Below, one piece after another: positions 54,123 through 61,925 of a stretch of 64,000 nucleotides of DNA. A program made the position numbers and the translations under genes. The stretch spans positions 1,018,599 through 1,082,598 of the forward strand of contig CAWGTT010000002.1 in NCBI GenBank assembly GCA_963825645.1. The letters are read 5' to 3'. The stretch's first letter is position 1. Each line of letters opens with the position of its first letter. The DNA comes from JADJPO01 sp963825645. Lineage in GTDB: Bacteria; Actinomycetota; Actinomycetes; Actinomycetales; Kineosporiaceae. The notes below the pieces were generated by a model. That model was not told where the DNA came from and made no database searches. It saw only the letters and a program-made list of their open reading frames with translations.

Positions 54123-54748
54123 GTCGGCCGGCTGGCTGCGGACAGTGGCAGCTCGATAGACAGCTCACCGTTGAACAGGACGACGGACTCGGTGTCCACG
54201 GGCACATCCTCGAGAGTGAAGCTGCCCAGCTCGTCCCCGTCGACGGTGCTGACCACACCAGAGGGACCGTGCGCCTCGGCCTGGAATGCGGACGCCATGG
54301 GCCGTCGAGGAAGTACCTGACCGCGCAAGGTGACAACGGCGTGACCGCTCGGTGCCACGTCCAGGACCACGTCGGCGTCCGTCGTCGAGAAGGAGAGCTG
54401 CATGCGCGTCTCGGCGTCGAGAAGTGGACCTCGCAGGGCGACCATGGGGTCCCGCCGTCGGCTGTCCACCTCCAGCCTGGCCACCTGACGAGTGGACGCG
54501 CCGGCACGCCCCAGGCGTGAAAGGTAGAGCTGACGTAGCCGCTGGCGCAGCACCGGCGGTGGCGTAGGGAGGGGCAGGGCGCCCGACAGACGGTGGAACT
54601 CCCGTGCCCAGGCAGCGAACGCTGCGGCCGTCGAGCCCGGGCGGGCCACAGCCGACTCGACGGCGCGCGCCCGTTCCGGGGTCAGTCGGCCTTCGAGCCA
54701 GTCCAGGATCTCCTCCGAGCCGGGCTCGTCGTCGTGGTCGGTGCTCAT
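54119..54748 (-). CDS. Probable anti-sigma factor or regulator of the CHAT operon
   Basis: A 209-residue soluble protein. The N-terminal region (EEILDWLEGRLTPERARAVESAVAR) resembles the helical sigma-binding part of anti-sigma factors but lacks the His-x3-Cys-x2-Cys zinc site. The C-terminal half is beta-rich (DVVLDVAPSGHAVVTLRGQVLP; GSFTLEDVPVDTESVVLF). No membrane helix is present, so control would be cytoplasmic. ATG 54748 overlaps the sigma-factor stop (ATGA) and the stop overlaps the CHAT start (GTGA). Assignment rests on position and the N-terminal pattern. Confidence 0.6.
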   Translation of the reverse strand: MSTDHDDEPGSEEILDWLEGRLTPERARAVESAVARPGSTAAAFAAWAREFHRLSGALPLPTPPPVLRQRLRQLYLSRLGRAGASTRQVARLEVDSRRRDPMVALRGPLLDAETRMQLSFSTTDADVVLDVAPSGHAVVTLRGQVLPRRPMASAFQAEAHGPSGVVSTVDGDELGSFTLEDVPVDTESVVLFNGELSIELPLSAASRPT

Positions 54749-55365
54749 GACTGCTTCCCCTCCGCCAGAATCCTGCGGAGTCGCTCGAGACACCGTGCCC
54801 GGGACGGCCCGATGCTGCCGACCGGCCGGCCCAGACGCACCGCCACCTCTTCGTAGGACGGTTCGGAGGGATCGAAGTACAGCGCGGTCACCAGCTCCCG
54901 GCACGGGTCGCCGAGACGGCCGACCGCTTCATAGAGATCCAGGATCTTGTCCGAGGTGTCCACATCTCCACCTGGCACGCCCGCCCCGGCGCACTCCGCG
55001 CCCGGATCGACCTCGGGCACCGGGTGCTCCCTGACGCGTCGGTTGCGGATGCGCCACACCTGTCGTCGAGCAACCACCAGGAGCCAGGAGGAGACGCGCT
55101 CGTCCTCGCGGATCTTGTCCAACGAGGTGAACAGAGCCTCGAAGACGATCTGAGTGACGTCGGCCGCGTCGTCGCGGCTCAGGCCTTCACGGACCGCCAC
55201 TCCGAAGACCAGTCGTTCGTAGCGCTCGACCAGCTCTTCCCACGCCGCGGAGTCACCGTCCCGGCATCTGTTCAGGAGGTCATAGCCGCCTGGCCTGGGC
55301 CGAGTACCGACGACCTCCAGCGGCCGGACGTCGCGTACCGGCAACTGGTACACGTGTGCTGACAT
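54745..55365 (-). CDS. ECF sigma factor of the CHAT operon
   Basis: A 206-residue sigma-70 family protein. AAGGAGA precedes ATG 55365. Region 2 includes DSAAWEELVERYERLVFGVA, SRDDAADVTQIVFEALF and SWLLVVARRQVWRIRNRR; region 4 includes LYFDPSEPSYEEVAVRLGRPVGSIGPSRARCLERLRRIL. This class accompanies CHAT/TPR proteins in actinobacteria. It is the first gene of the four-gene coupled operon and probably autoregulates it from the promoter region to the right. Confidence 0.87.
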   Translation of the reverse strand: MSAHVYQLPVRDVRPLEVVGTRPRPGGYDLLNRCRDGDSAAWEELVERYERLVFGVAVREGLSRDDAADVTQIVFEALFTSLDKIREDERVSSWLLVVARRQVWRIRNRRVREHPVPEVDPGAECAGAGVPGGDVDTSDKILDLYEAVGRLGDPCRELVTALYFDPSEPSYEEVAVRLGRPVGSIGPSRARCLERLRRILAEGKQS

Positions 55366-55509
55366 CGGTCTCCTTGACTCCGCACATCCCCGGTGACCCG
55401 ACAGGCGCGCGCCGTCGCAACTTGAGGATTTCTTGAGACTAGTCAAAGTTTTTCCCCCAAGTCGTATTTTCGGTCACTTCTCGTGGGCACTGGTCACACG
55501 ACAGGCAAC

Positions 55510-55543
55510 ACCAACGGCCACGAGGCAAAACCAACGGCCACGA
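55510..55543 (+). repeat. Direct repeats upstream of the small peptide gene
   Basis: ACCAACGGCCACGA occurs at 55510-55523 and 55530-55543, 20 bases apart, just upstream of the ribosome site of the 44-aa gene. Spacing near two helical turns fits a regulator site. Confidence 0.55.
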
Positions 55544-55560
55544 CGATCGGGAGTGACTCG

Positions 55561-55695
55561 ATGGGCAAGTACCACTACGTGCCGGGATGTGGCGGCTCCG
55601 GCGGCGGCTCCGGCTCGAAGAGCTCGAAGAGCTCGAAGAGCAAGAAGAGCAAGAAGAGCAAGAAGAGCGGAAGCAAGGGCGGCTGCGGCTGCTAG
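55561..55695 (+). CDS. 44-aa Gly/Ser/Lys/Cys peptide, candidate modified-peptide precursor
   Basis: The peptide begins MGKYHYVPGCGGSGGGSGSK, continues with (KSS)2- and (KKS)3-type repeats and ends GSKGGCGC. Three Cys (10, 42, 44), 14 Ser and 11 Lys fill most of it. GGGAGTGA lies a few bases before ATG 55561. A strong hairpin starts nine bases after the stop and an ABC exporter follows, so high expression of a small exported or modified peptide is plausible. It could be a RiPP precursor, a DNA- or surface-binding cationic peptide, or a metal-binding peptide. No known RiPP class matches. Confidence 0.68.
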   Translation: MGKYHYVPGCGGSGGGSGSKSSKSSKSKKSKKSKKSGSKGGCGC

Positions 55696-55704
55696 GACGC
55701 GCTA

Positions 55705-55736
55705 CGACGGCGGTCCGAGGATTCGGGCCGCCGTCG
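55705..55736 (+). terminator. Hairpin between peptide gene and ABC exporter
   Basis: CGACGGCGGTCCGA pairs with TCGGGCCGCCGTCG through 14 pairs (one G-T) around the tetraloop GGAT. It begins nine bases after the peptide stop. There is no T tract, as is common for actinobacterial terminators. It may attenuate transcription so that the peptide is made in excess over the exporter, or stabilise the short mRNA. Confidence 0.65.
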
Positions 55737-55808
55737 GGCGACACCTGCTCCACTCCACTGAGAACACCAGCCCATTAGGAACACGATGCTGCGTCGGCTG
55801 AGGTCATA

Positions 55809-57848
55809 ATGCTGCGCAGTCGGCCGCCTCGGCGAGGTCGTCGGTGGCTGTCCCGGGCCCCATCCGTCCGCCACGCCTCGACCTCACGCCGGACCCCGGA
55901 GCACGGGAACGGTCCTCGTGAGTTGTTCGGCGACGCGCAAGCCGCCGCGGCACCTGCCCTCGCCGTCCGGCAGGTCTTCTCCCGGTTCTGGCCCTACACC
56001 AAGCCCTACCGCCGCTGGCTGTTCGGCTCGCTCGTCTTCGTCGCGATCACACCTGCTCTCGACGCGCTGTCGATCTGGATGTTCAAGATCCTCATCGACG
56101 ATGTGCTGACTCCGCGCGACTTCGGGCCCTTTCCCTGGGTGGCCGGCGCCTACGTCGCGATCACGCTGACCGCCGGGGTCGTGTCGTTCATCGACCGGTA
56201 TGTGTCGGTGTGGGTCGGTGAGCGCTTCCTCACCGATCTGCGCACCGCGGTCTTCCGGCACCTGCATGGCCTGTCGCTGGACTTCTTCGACCGCCAGCGC
56301 CTCGGTGACATCCTCAGCCGGCTGACCGGCGACGTCGCCGCGATCGAGGCGGTGGTCCTCTCCGGGGTCACCAGAGCCCTGTCCTACGGCATGCGGATCC
56401 TGATCTACGGGGCGGCCCTGTTCTACCTGGAGTGGCAGCTGGCCTGTCTCGCCCTGGTGGTGGCGCCGATGTTCTGGGCCATATCCCGGGTCTTCTCGCG
56501 GCGGCTCAAGGAGGCCTCCCGGGAGAACCGGCGCACCACCGGAGCGATGACCTCGGTCGCCGAGGAGAGCCTGGCCAACGTCGCCCTGGTCCAGGCCTAT
56601 AACCGCCAGGACAGCGAGGTCGAGCGGTTCCGGCGGCGCAACCTCGCCGTGCTGCAGTCCCAGCTGCGCTCGACCCGCCTGCGCGGGTTGTACACCCCGA
56701 TCGGAGACCTGTTCGAGCTGGTCGGAATCCTTGGGGTAGTGGGCCTCGGCACCTGGAAGCTGACGCGCAACGAGCTGACGCTGGGCGAGCTGCTGGTGTT
56801 CATGACCTACTTCGGCCAGCTGGCCAGCCCGTTGCGCGGGGTCGGCCGGTTGTCCAACTCGATGTTCTCGGCGGCGGCGAGCGCCGAGCGGATCCTCGAG
56901 GTGCTCGCCACACGCCCCGCCGTCCCGGAGCGGACCGGTGGGCATGAGGTGACACGCTGTGGGGGCGCGGTAAGCCTGGACGACGTCAGGTTCAGCTACC
57001 CGGGGTCGGACCACGAGTCGCTGCGCGGGGTCAGTGTGCGGATCGAGCCCGGCCAGACCGTGGCCCTGGTCGGGGGCAGCGGCGCCGGCAAGTCGACGGT
57101 GGCCAAGCTGCTCCTGCGCTTCTACGACCCCTCGGCCGGGGCGATCACGGTGGATGGGCACGACCTGCGGGACTGGGACCTGTCCAGCCTGCGTCGGAAC
57201 GTCGCCGTGGTCATGCAGGAAACGATGATCTTCGACGGCACGATCCGGGACAACATCCTGTGGAGCCGGCCGGAGGCCACCGAGAGCGAGCTGGACGCGG
57301 CGATCCGGGCGGCCGACGTGCATCGAGTCGTCGAGCGCCTGCCCGAGGGCCTTGACACCCGAGTCGGGCAGCGCGGCCGCCGGCTGTCCGGCGGGGAACG
57401 CCAACGCGTCGCCATCGCCCGCGCGATGTTGCGTGATGCCCCGATCCTGCTTCTCGACGAACCGACAACCGGTCTGGACGCCGAGACCAGTGACCGGGTT
57501 CTGGCGCCCCTTCGTCGCCTGATGGACGGCCGCACGACCATCATGATCACTCACAACCTGGCCCCGACCCGTGACGCCGATGTGGTGATCGTGCTCGACG
57601 ACGGCCGGATCGCCGAGCAGGGCCCGCCCGCCGCTCTACTGGCCACCGGGGGCGCATTCTCGCGCCTGAACCGGGGTGAGGACGGCGCCGGCGCTCGCGT
57701 TCTGACTCCCCCGTGGTGGACGCCGGGCCTCGCCGCGTCGAGTGGCGAGTCCGAGGGTCCTGCTTCGGCCGAGGCAGCGAGGCAGCCACGGCATGTGGCA
57801 GCGGTCTACGACCGCAGATGGTGGCGACAGGAGAACTGGTGGTGGTGA
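55809..57848 (+). CDS. ABC half-transporter exporter (MsbA/LmrA type)
   Basis: A 679-residue fused membrane-ATPase protein. Six helices span about residues 65-345. The nucleotide-binding domain has Walker A GGSGAGKSTVAKLL (about 421), the Q-loop VMQETMIFDGTIRDN, signature LSGGERQRVAIARAM (about 527), Walker B ILLLDEPTTGLD and a switch His in MITHNLAP. A basic, Ser/Arg-rich N-terminal extension and a C-terminal tail ending YDRRWWRQENWWW are unusual. There is no C39 peptidase domain, so any leader would need another protease. It shares a GTGA junction with the kinase gene and probably exports the small peptide. Confidence 0.9.
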   Translation: MLRSRPPRRGRRWLSRAPSVRHASTSRRTPEHGNGPRELFGDAQAAAAPALAVRQVFSRFWPYTKPYRRWLFGSLVFVAITPALDALSIWMFKILIDDVLTPRDFGPFPWVAGAYVAITLTAGVVSFIDRYVSVWVGERFLTDLRTAVFRHLHGLSLDFFDRQRLGDILSRLTGDVAAIEAVVLSGVTRALSYGMRILIYGAALFYLEWQLACLALVVAPMFWAISRVFSRRLKEASRENRRTTGAMTSVAEESLANVALVQAYNRQDSEVERFRRRNLAVLQSQLRSTRLRGLYTPIGDLFELVGILGVVGLGTWKLTRNELTLGELLVFMTYFGQLASPLRGVGRLSNSMFSAAASAERILEVLATRPAVPERTGGHEVTRCGGAVSLDDVRFSYPGSDHESLRGVSVRIEPGQTVALVGGSGAGKSTVAKLLLRFYDPSAGAITVDGHDLRDWDLSSLRRNVAVVMQETMIFDGTIRDNILWSRPEATESELDAAIRAADVHRVVERLPEGLDTRVGQRGRRLSGGERQRVAIARAMLRDAPILLLDEPTTGLDAETSDRVLAPLRRLMDGRTTIMITHNLAPTRDADVVIVLDDGRIAEQGPPAALLATGGAFSRLNRGEDGAGARVLTPPWWTPGLAASSGESEGPASAEAARQPRHVAAVYDRRWWRQENWWW

Positions 57849-58798
57849 GCACGAACACCGTGATGTACGAGGACGTCGGTGAGAGCACTGTGGCGCCGAC
57901 CCGGATTGCGCCCGGCTATCGGATGCTCGGCCTGCTCCAACGCGGCGAGGATTTCGACACCTACGACGCCTGGAGCGAGCAGCGCTTCTCCCGGTGCGTG
58001 GTCAAGACGATGCGGGCGGACCAGCCGGCCCGCCGCTCGACCGGAGCGCGGCTGGTGCGCGAGGGGGAGATCCTGATCTCGCTCGCCCACCCCCACCTGG
58101 TTCGCGCCTTCGAGGTGCGCCGCGGGCGGCGCCCGATCGTCGTCCTGGAGACCCTGACCGGTGGCACCCTGCGGTACGTCCTCAAGCAATCCGGGCGCCT
58201 CGTCGCCGCCGACCTCGCCGAGTTGGGCATGCAGCTGTGCTCGGCGTTGCGCTACCTGCACGCTCACGGATATCTGCATCTCGACGTGAAGCCGGGCAAT
58301 GTGATGGTCGCCGCCGGACGGGTGACGCTCATCGATCTGAGTCTCGCTCTGCCGCCGGGCCCGTGTTCGCCAGGGCGCGGTACGGCCGCCTACCTCTCCC
58401 CTGAGCAGGCTCGCGGCGACGACGTCAGCGAGGCCTCAGATGTCTGGGGACTCGGCGTCACGCTCTACCAGGCGGCCACCGGCACCAGCCCGTTCGACCG
58501 ACGCGAGCGCACCGCCGGGGGGACACCGAGTGGTGACGACGCCTCAGCAGCCTCCATTGCCAGCGACGTGTGCTCGTGCTGTGGTGGGAAGAAGGACTAC
58601 GAGCAGCTGCGAGGCCGGGCTCCCGCCGTGCGGACCGTTCGCCGGTTGCCCGCCGGGCTGGCCACGGCGATCGATGCCACGCTCGAACCCTCTCCCGCCG
58701 ACCGACCGAGCCTCGCCGAGTTCACCAACGTCCTCGCCCGGTTCCTCAGCGACGAGGACGGCGCGTCGGCCGCCGTCCGAGGGATCGTGGGGCGCTGA
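57845..58798 (+). CDS. Degenerate Ser/Thr protein kinase-like protein
   Basis: A 317-residue kinase-fold protein without membrane helix or PASTA domain. The Gly-rich loop is poor (LLQRGEDFDTYDAW); the VAIK Lys is present (CVVKTMRA). The catalytic loop reads LHLDVKPGNVMV, keeping Asp and Asn but with Leu for the Arg of HRD, and the DFG motif reads IDLSLAL. GTAAYLSPEQARG and DVWGLGVTLYQAATG match the P+1 loop and helix F. A Cys-rich insert CSCCGGKKDY lies near residue 242. Because the metal-binding Asp residues remain, activity is possible. It may phosphorylate the Ser-rich peptide. Confidence 0.82.
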   Translation: MSTNTVMYEDVGESTVAPTRIAPGYRMLGLLQRGEDFDTYDAWSEQRFSRCVVKTMRADQPARRSTGARLVREGEILISLAHPHLVRAFEVRRGRRPIVVLETLTGGTLRYVLKQSGRLVAADLAELGMQLCSALRYLHAHGYLHLDVKPGNVMVAAGRVTLIDLSLALPPGPCSPGRGTAAYLSPEQARGDDVSEASDVWGLGVTLYQAATGTSPFDRRERTAGGTPSGDDASAASIASDVCSCCGGKKDYEQLRGRAPAVRTVRRLPAGLATAIDATLEPSPADRPSLAEFTNVLARFLSDEDGASAAVRGIVGR

Positions 58799-58828
58799 TG
58801 GCCACCTCGCGAGAGTCAGACTGAGTTC

Positions 58829-58990
58829 ATGACCGAGGCGCCCAGGTCCGTGATCCAGGTGGGCGTCCACGAGGTCAAGACGCGGCTGCCCGAGCTGCTG
58901 CGACTCATCGAGGCCGGCCACGACGTGGAGATCCTGCGGGACGGGCAGCCGGTCGCCCGGCTGGTCGCGCCGCCCGGAGACCGCGAGTAG
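58829..58990 (+). CDS. Phd/YefM-type antitoxin, orphan
   Basis: A 53-residue ORF: the core QVGVHEVKTRLPELLRLIEA, then GHDVEILRDGQPVARLVAPP, is the standard Phd/VapB-like N-terminal DNA-binding fold. ATG 58829 is the only good start. No toxin gene follows; the next gene is convergent. It ends abruptly after the fold with no toxin-neutralising tail, so it may be an orphan regulator of the peptide/exporter/kinase operon or a truncated antitoxin. Confidence 0.7.
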   Translation: MTEAPRSVIQVGVHEVKTRLPELLRLIEAGHDVEILRDGQPVARLVAPPGDRE

Positions 58991-59021
58991 CGTCCGGGCG
59001 TCGACGAGATCGACGTGGACG

Positions 59022-59876
59022 TCAGCAGACGTCGAGCCCGACGTCCCAGCCGACGCCTGGGGTGTAGACCGCGCGGAAGTAGCTGGTGCCCACGGTGCCG
59101 TCCCACTCGCTGCCCGGTGCCAACACGGTGTGCTTCCAGGTGATCGCCGGCAGCGGCACCGGTCGTTTCACCGGAGCACCGCAGGAGTCGCAGCCGAAGT
59201 TCCCGACGTCGATCCCGGCCACCCGGACGGCCACCTCCGCGGCCTCCCGGGAGCCGGGGCCGATCTCGGGCGGCGGGGAGGACGTGGCGGCGAGTGCCCT
59301 GGCGGCCGCGAGGTCCGCCGCGAACCGGGCCGCCGGCTCGGACCCGTTGCCCAGGCAGAGGATCAGGTCCTTCGCCTCTCGCCCGCTGCGTGGCAGTGTC
59401 TGCCCGGCGTACTCGACCACTCGGTTGAGCGCGGCCCTGCGGGTGGCGACGTCGTTGTGGACGAGCAGGACGGCGCGCAGCAGGTTGTCGTCGAGGCCGG
59501 CCGGAATGGTCCGGGCGAGCGTGGTTCGGTCGATCGAGCGGACGGCGTTTTTCGTCCCGGTGTCGATCCGTAGCGCGTCAGGGCCGATGCCGGAGTTCAC
59601 CATCCTCGCTGCGGTGCGCAGGTCGGCGTCCAGCCGGCCTGCCTCGGTGAAGAAGCCGAAGCGGTCGGCCGCCGCCGTCGGGCCGGACGGGATCGTCGCG
59701 CTCGTCGGCGGCGCGGACGAGGCGGAGCCGGTGGCAGTCGGGGCGGATGAGGTCGATCCGGACGAGGTGGGCCCGGACGAGTCCGGTGCCGTGGATGCAG
59801 GCGGCCCCGATCCGCAGGCCGCGACGACCAGTGCGAGGGGAAGGATCCGGACCAAACCACCACGACGGGACACCAT
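59022..59876 (-). CDS. Lipoprotein of unknown function
   Basis: A 284-residue lipoprotein. GGAGG precedes ATG 59876. The signal MVSRRGGLVRILPLALVVAACG ends in a lipobox (VAAC, Cys21), followed by a 45-residue Ser/Thr/Ala-rich linker and an alpha-helical domain (FGFFTEAGRLDADLRTAARMVNSG, LVHNDVATRRAALNRVVEYA). A C-terminal region with CDSCG and a final Cys could form a disulfide-bonded or metal-binding domain. No family is recognised. Confidence 0.7.
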   Translation of the reverse strand: MVSRRGGLVRILPLALVVAACGSGPPASTAPDSSGPTSSGSTSSAPTATGSASSAPPTSATIPSGPTAAADRFGFFTEAGRLDADLRTAARMVNSGIGPDALRIDTGTKNAVRSIDRTTLARTIPAGLDDNLLRAVLLVHNDVATRRAALNRVVEYAGQTLPRSGREAKDLILCLGNGSEPAARFAADLAAARALAATSSPPPEIGPGSREAAEVAVRVAGIDVGNFGCDSCGAPVKRPVPLPAITWKHTVLAPGSEWDGTVGTSYFRAVYTPGVGWDVGLDVC

Positions 59877-59905
59877 GGGTCCCACCTCCGATAACCACGC
59901 TAGTC

Positions 59906-59936
59906 CCCAAAAGCATTCGGAGAACAGGCTTTTGGG
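59906..59936. terminator. Possible terminator hairpin
   Basis: CCCAAAAGC (59906-59914) is inverted as GCTTTTGGG (59928-59936) with a 13-base loop. It lies 37 bases beyond the stop of the membrane GGDEF gene on the minus strand, upstream of the lipoprotein gene. Confidence 0.5.
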
Positions 59937-59972
59937 CCACGCCCCACGGCCCGTTCTGCCCGATTCGCCCTG

Positions 59973-61460
59973 TCAGGTCGTCGCGACCGCCGCCCCACCG
60001 GACGACGTGAACAGGTGCACCGTCGTCCCGGCGTTCTTGGCGCGGTACATGGCGACGTCGGCCCGGCGCAGAAGCTCGCCACGGGTCAGTCCCGGTTCGG
60101 ACCGGGCGTCCACGACACCGACGCTGGCGCCGATCACCGTCTCGCCGGGGGTCTGCAGTCCGGCCACAGCGTCGGCGAACGTCACGGCCAGGGTGACGGC
60201 CGCCGTCTCGGCCGTGAGCCGGACGACGGCGGCGAACTCGTCCCCGCCGAGCCGGACCAGCGTGCTGTCCGGTGGCATCACCGCGCGCAGCCGGTCGGCG
60301 ACCGCGACCAGGACCTGGTCGCCTGCCTCATGGCCAAACCGGTCGTTGATCTCCTTGAACCGGTCCAGATCGGCTAGTAGCAGCGCGGTGGGTTCGGCGT
60401 GAGGCGCCAGGACGGCGTCCAGCACCTCATAGAGCACTCTCCGGTTGGCCAGACCGGTGAGCTCGTCGGTGCGGGCCTGGTGATGCGCGCCGACCAGGGC
60501 CCGCATGTCGACGTAGGCGGTGAGCAGCCGCAGCAGAGCTCCCACCACGCAGGCCACCGCCAGCAGGACCCCGGCTCGTGGCAGGTGAGCCTCGGTGCCG
60601 ACCGCGAGCACGGCGACGGCGGCCGTCGCAGAGACCAGGGAGATGCCGAGCGAGGCGACTCCCCAGCTGTCGGTGGTGCGCCGGGACGCCGGCCCGGTCG
60701 CCGCCAGCAACCCGATCGCGGCGCAGCCGAGGACCCAGATCGCGTCGACCGGGTGCCCGCTCTCCCAGTCGCCCCGGGCCACACCGAGGGCGTAGTGCCA
60801 GTCCGCCGAGACGAACAGGGCCAGACCGAGCGCAAGCCATCCCGACATCCGCTCCGACCTGCTGCCCGACAGTGCCACCACGGCCACCACGACCGCCGCC
60901 ACGGTCAGGTCGAAGACCGGGAAGGCGAGCACCAGGAACAGCGCCGCGGCCCCGCCGCGGGTGGCCTCCACCGCCGACGGCAGGATGAAGCTGGCGAAGA
61001 CGGCCGCGATGGCCCAGGTGCTCACCACGGCCTCGATCAGCTGACCGATCCCGGGAACCCCCCATCGGCCCCGATGCACGTTCAGCACGGCAAGCAGCGC
61101 GCAGGGATACGCGGCGAGGAACACGAGCGTGCTCAGCGACGTGGGAGCGCTGCCCGACCCCTGCTCCGGTCCGTTGGCCAGAGCGTTGCCGGCGGCCATG
61201 AAGACCATCCAGCCGGCCAGCGGGGTGAGCCAGCCACGGTGGTCACGGTCCTGCACCGCCCGACCGACGGCATATCCGGCGATCAGCACCAGGGCGGTGA
61301 CCTGGAGGCCGAACTCGCGCCATGGGCGTGGTCCCGGGGGCCCGGCGATCAGCGCGACAAGGTACCCGGCGACGGCGACGAACGCCGCCGCGCGCACGCG
61401 GCGCAGCAGCGGCGAGCCGGCGCTGAGCCGACGATCGCCCTGTGGTTCGCCCGGCCGCAC
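59973..61460 (-). CDS. Multi-helix membrane diguanylate cyclase
   Basis: A 495-residue protein. Residues about 22-310 hold nine or ten membrane helices (FVAVAGYLVALIAG, LVFLAAYPCALLAVLN, WLALGLALFVSADW among them). The GGDEF domain starts after ARTDELTGLANRRVLYEVLD; the active loop is VRLGGDEFAAVV, with DLDRFKEINDRFGH upstream. The RxxD inhibitory site five residues before the loop is replaced by MPPD-like sequence, so product inhibition is likely weak. No EAL domain is fused. It probably makes c-di-GMP in response to a membrane signal. Confidence 0.9.
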   Translation of the reverse strand: MRPGEPQGDRRLSAGSPLLRRVRAAAFVAVAGYLVALIAGPPGPRPWREFGLQVTALVLIAGYAVGRAVQDRDHRGWLTPLAGWMVFMAAGNALANGPEQGSGSAPTSLSTLVFLAAYPCALLAVLNVHRGRWGVPGIGQLIEAVVSTWAIAAVFASFILPSAVEATRGGAAALFLVLAFPVFDLTVAAVVVAVVALSGSRSERMSGWLALGLALFVSADWHYALGVARGDWESGHPVDAIWVLGCAAIGLLAATGPASRRTTDSWGVASLGISLVSATAAVAVLAVGTEAHLPRAGVLLAVACVVGALLRLLTAYVDMRALVGAHHQARTDELTGLANRRVLYEVLDAVLAPHAEPTALLLADLDRFKEINDRFGHEAGDQVLVAVADRLRAVMPPDSTLVRLGGDEFAAVVRLTAETAAVTLAVTFADAVAGLQTPGETVIGASVGVVDARSEPGLTRGELLRRADVAMYRAKNAGTTVHLFTSSGGAAVATT

Positions 61461-61532
61461 GTCTCTTCTGTCGACCGACCCTCGGCGCCCCTTGATCAGC
61501 CACGCGGGGGCGTGGCCTGTACTGCACCGCCG

Positions 61533-61901
61533 CTACCGGGCCGCAGGCCCCTCGGCGTCGGCGAACTCGCAGAACGCTGCGTAGGCGCGCGGCCCGTAGA
61601 TGGTCGCCGGCCCGCCGTTCATCAGGATCGCCACCCCGATCGCCTCGGCGGCCTCCTCCTTGGTCGCGCCGGCCATGACCGCGCCGCGCGCGTGGGAGGC
61701 GATGCAGCCGTCGCACTGCTCGGTGACGGAGATCGCCATCGCCATCAGCTCCTTGGTCCTGGTGTCGAGGGCACCGGGAGCGAAGGCGGCGTGGTGCAGG
61801 TCGCGGAACCCTGCGTAGACGCCGGGGATCGCGCGACGCAGTTCGCGGGTCAGTGGGTTGAGGGCATCGAGTACGGCCTTGCCGTGGTCATGGCTGGGCA
61901 C
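61533..61901 (-). CDS. AhpD/carboxymuconolactone decarboxylase-like protein
   Basis: A 122-residue CMD-family protein. The peroxidase-type redox motif is complete: EQCDGCIASHARGAV has the C-x2-C pair and following His, with upstream KELMAMAISV. These proteins act as small disulfide-based peroxidases or thiol relays. GTG 61901 begins ten bases from an ATACCC-N3-GGGTAT palindrome, so redox- or metal-responsive repression is likely. Confidence 0.85.
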   Translation of the reverse strand: MPSHDHGKAVLDALNPLTRELRRAIPGVYAGFRDLHHAAFAPGALDTRTKELMAMAISVTEQCDGCIASHARGAVMAGATKEEAAEAIGVAILMNGGPATIYGPRAYAAFCEFADAEGPAAR

Positions 61902-61910
61902 ACTCCGACG

Positions 61911-61925
61911 ATACCCACAGGGTAT
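61911..61925. promoter_or_regulatory. ATACCC-N3-GGGTAT palindrome
   Basis: ATACCCACAGGGTAT has perfect 6-bp arms and lies immediately upstream of the AhpD-like start on the minus strand. It resembles the palindrome at 7940-7959, differing in arm length and central spacing, so both could answer to CsoR/CstR-family repressors. Confidence 0.55.
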
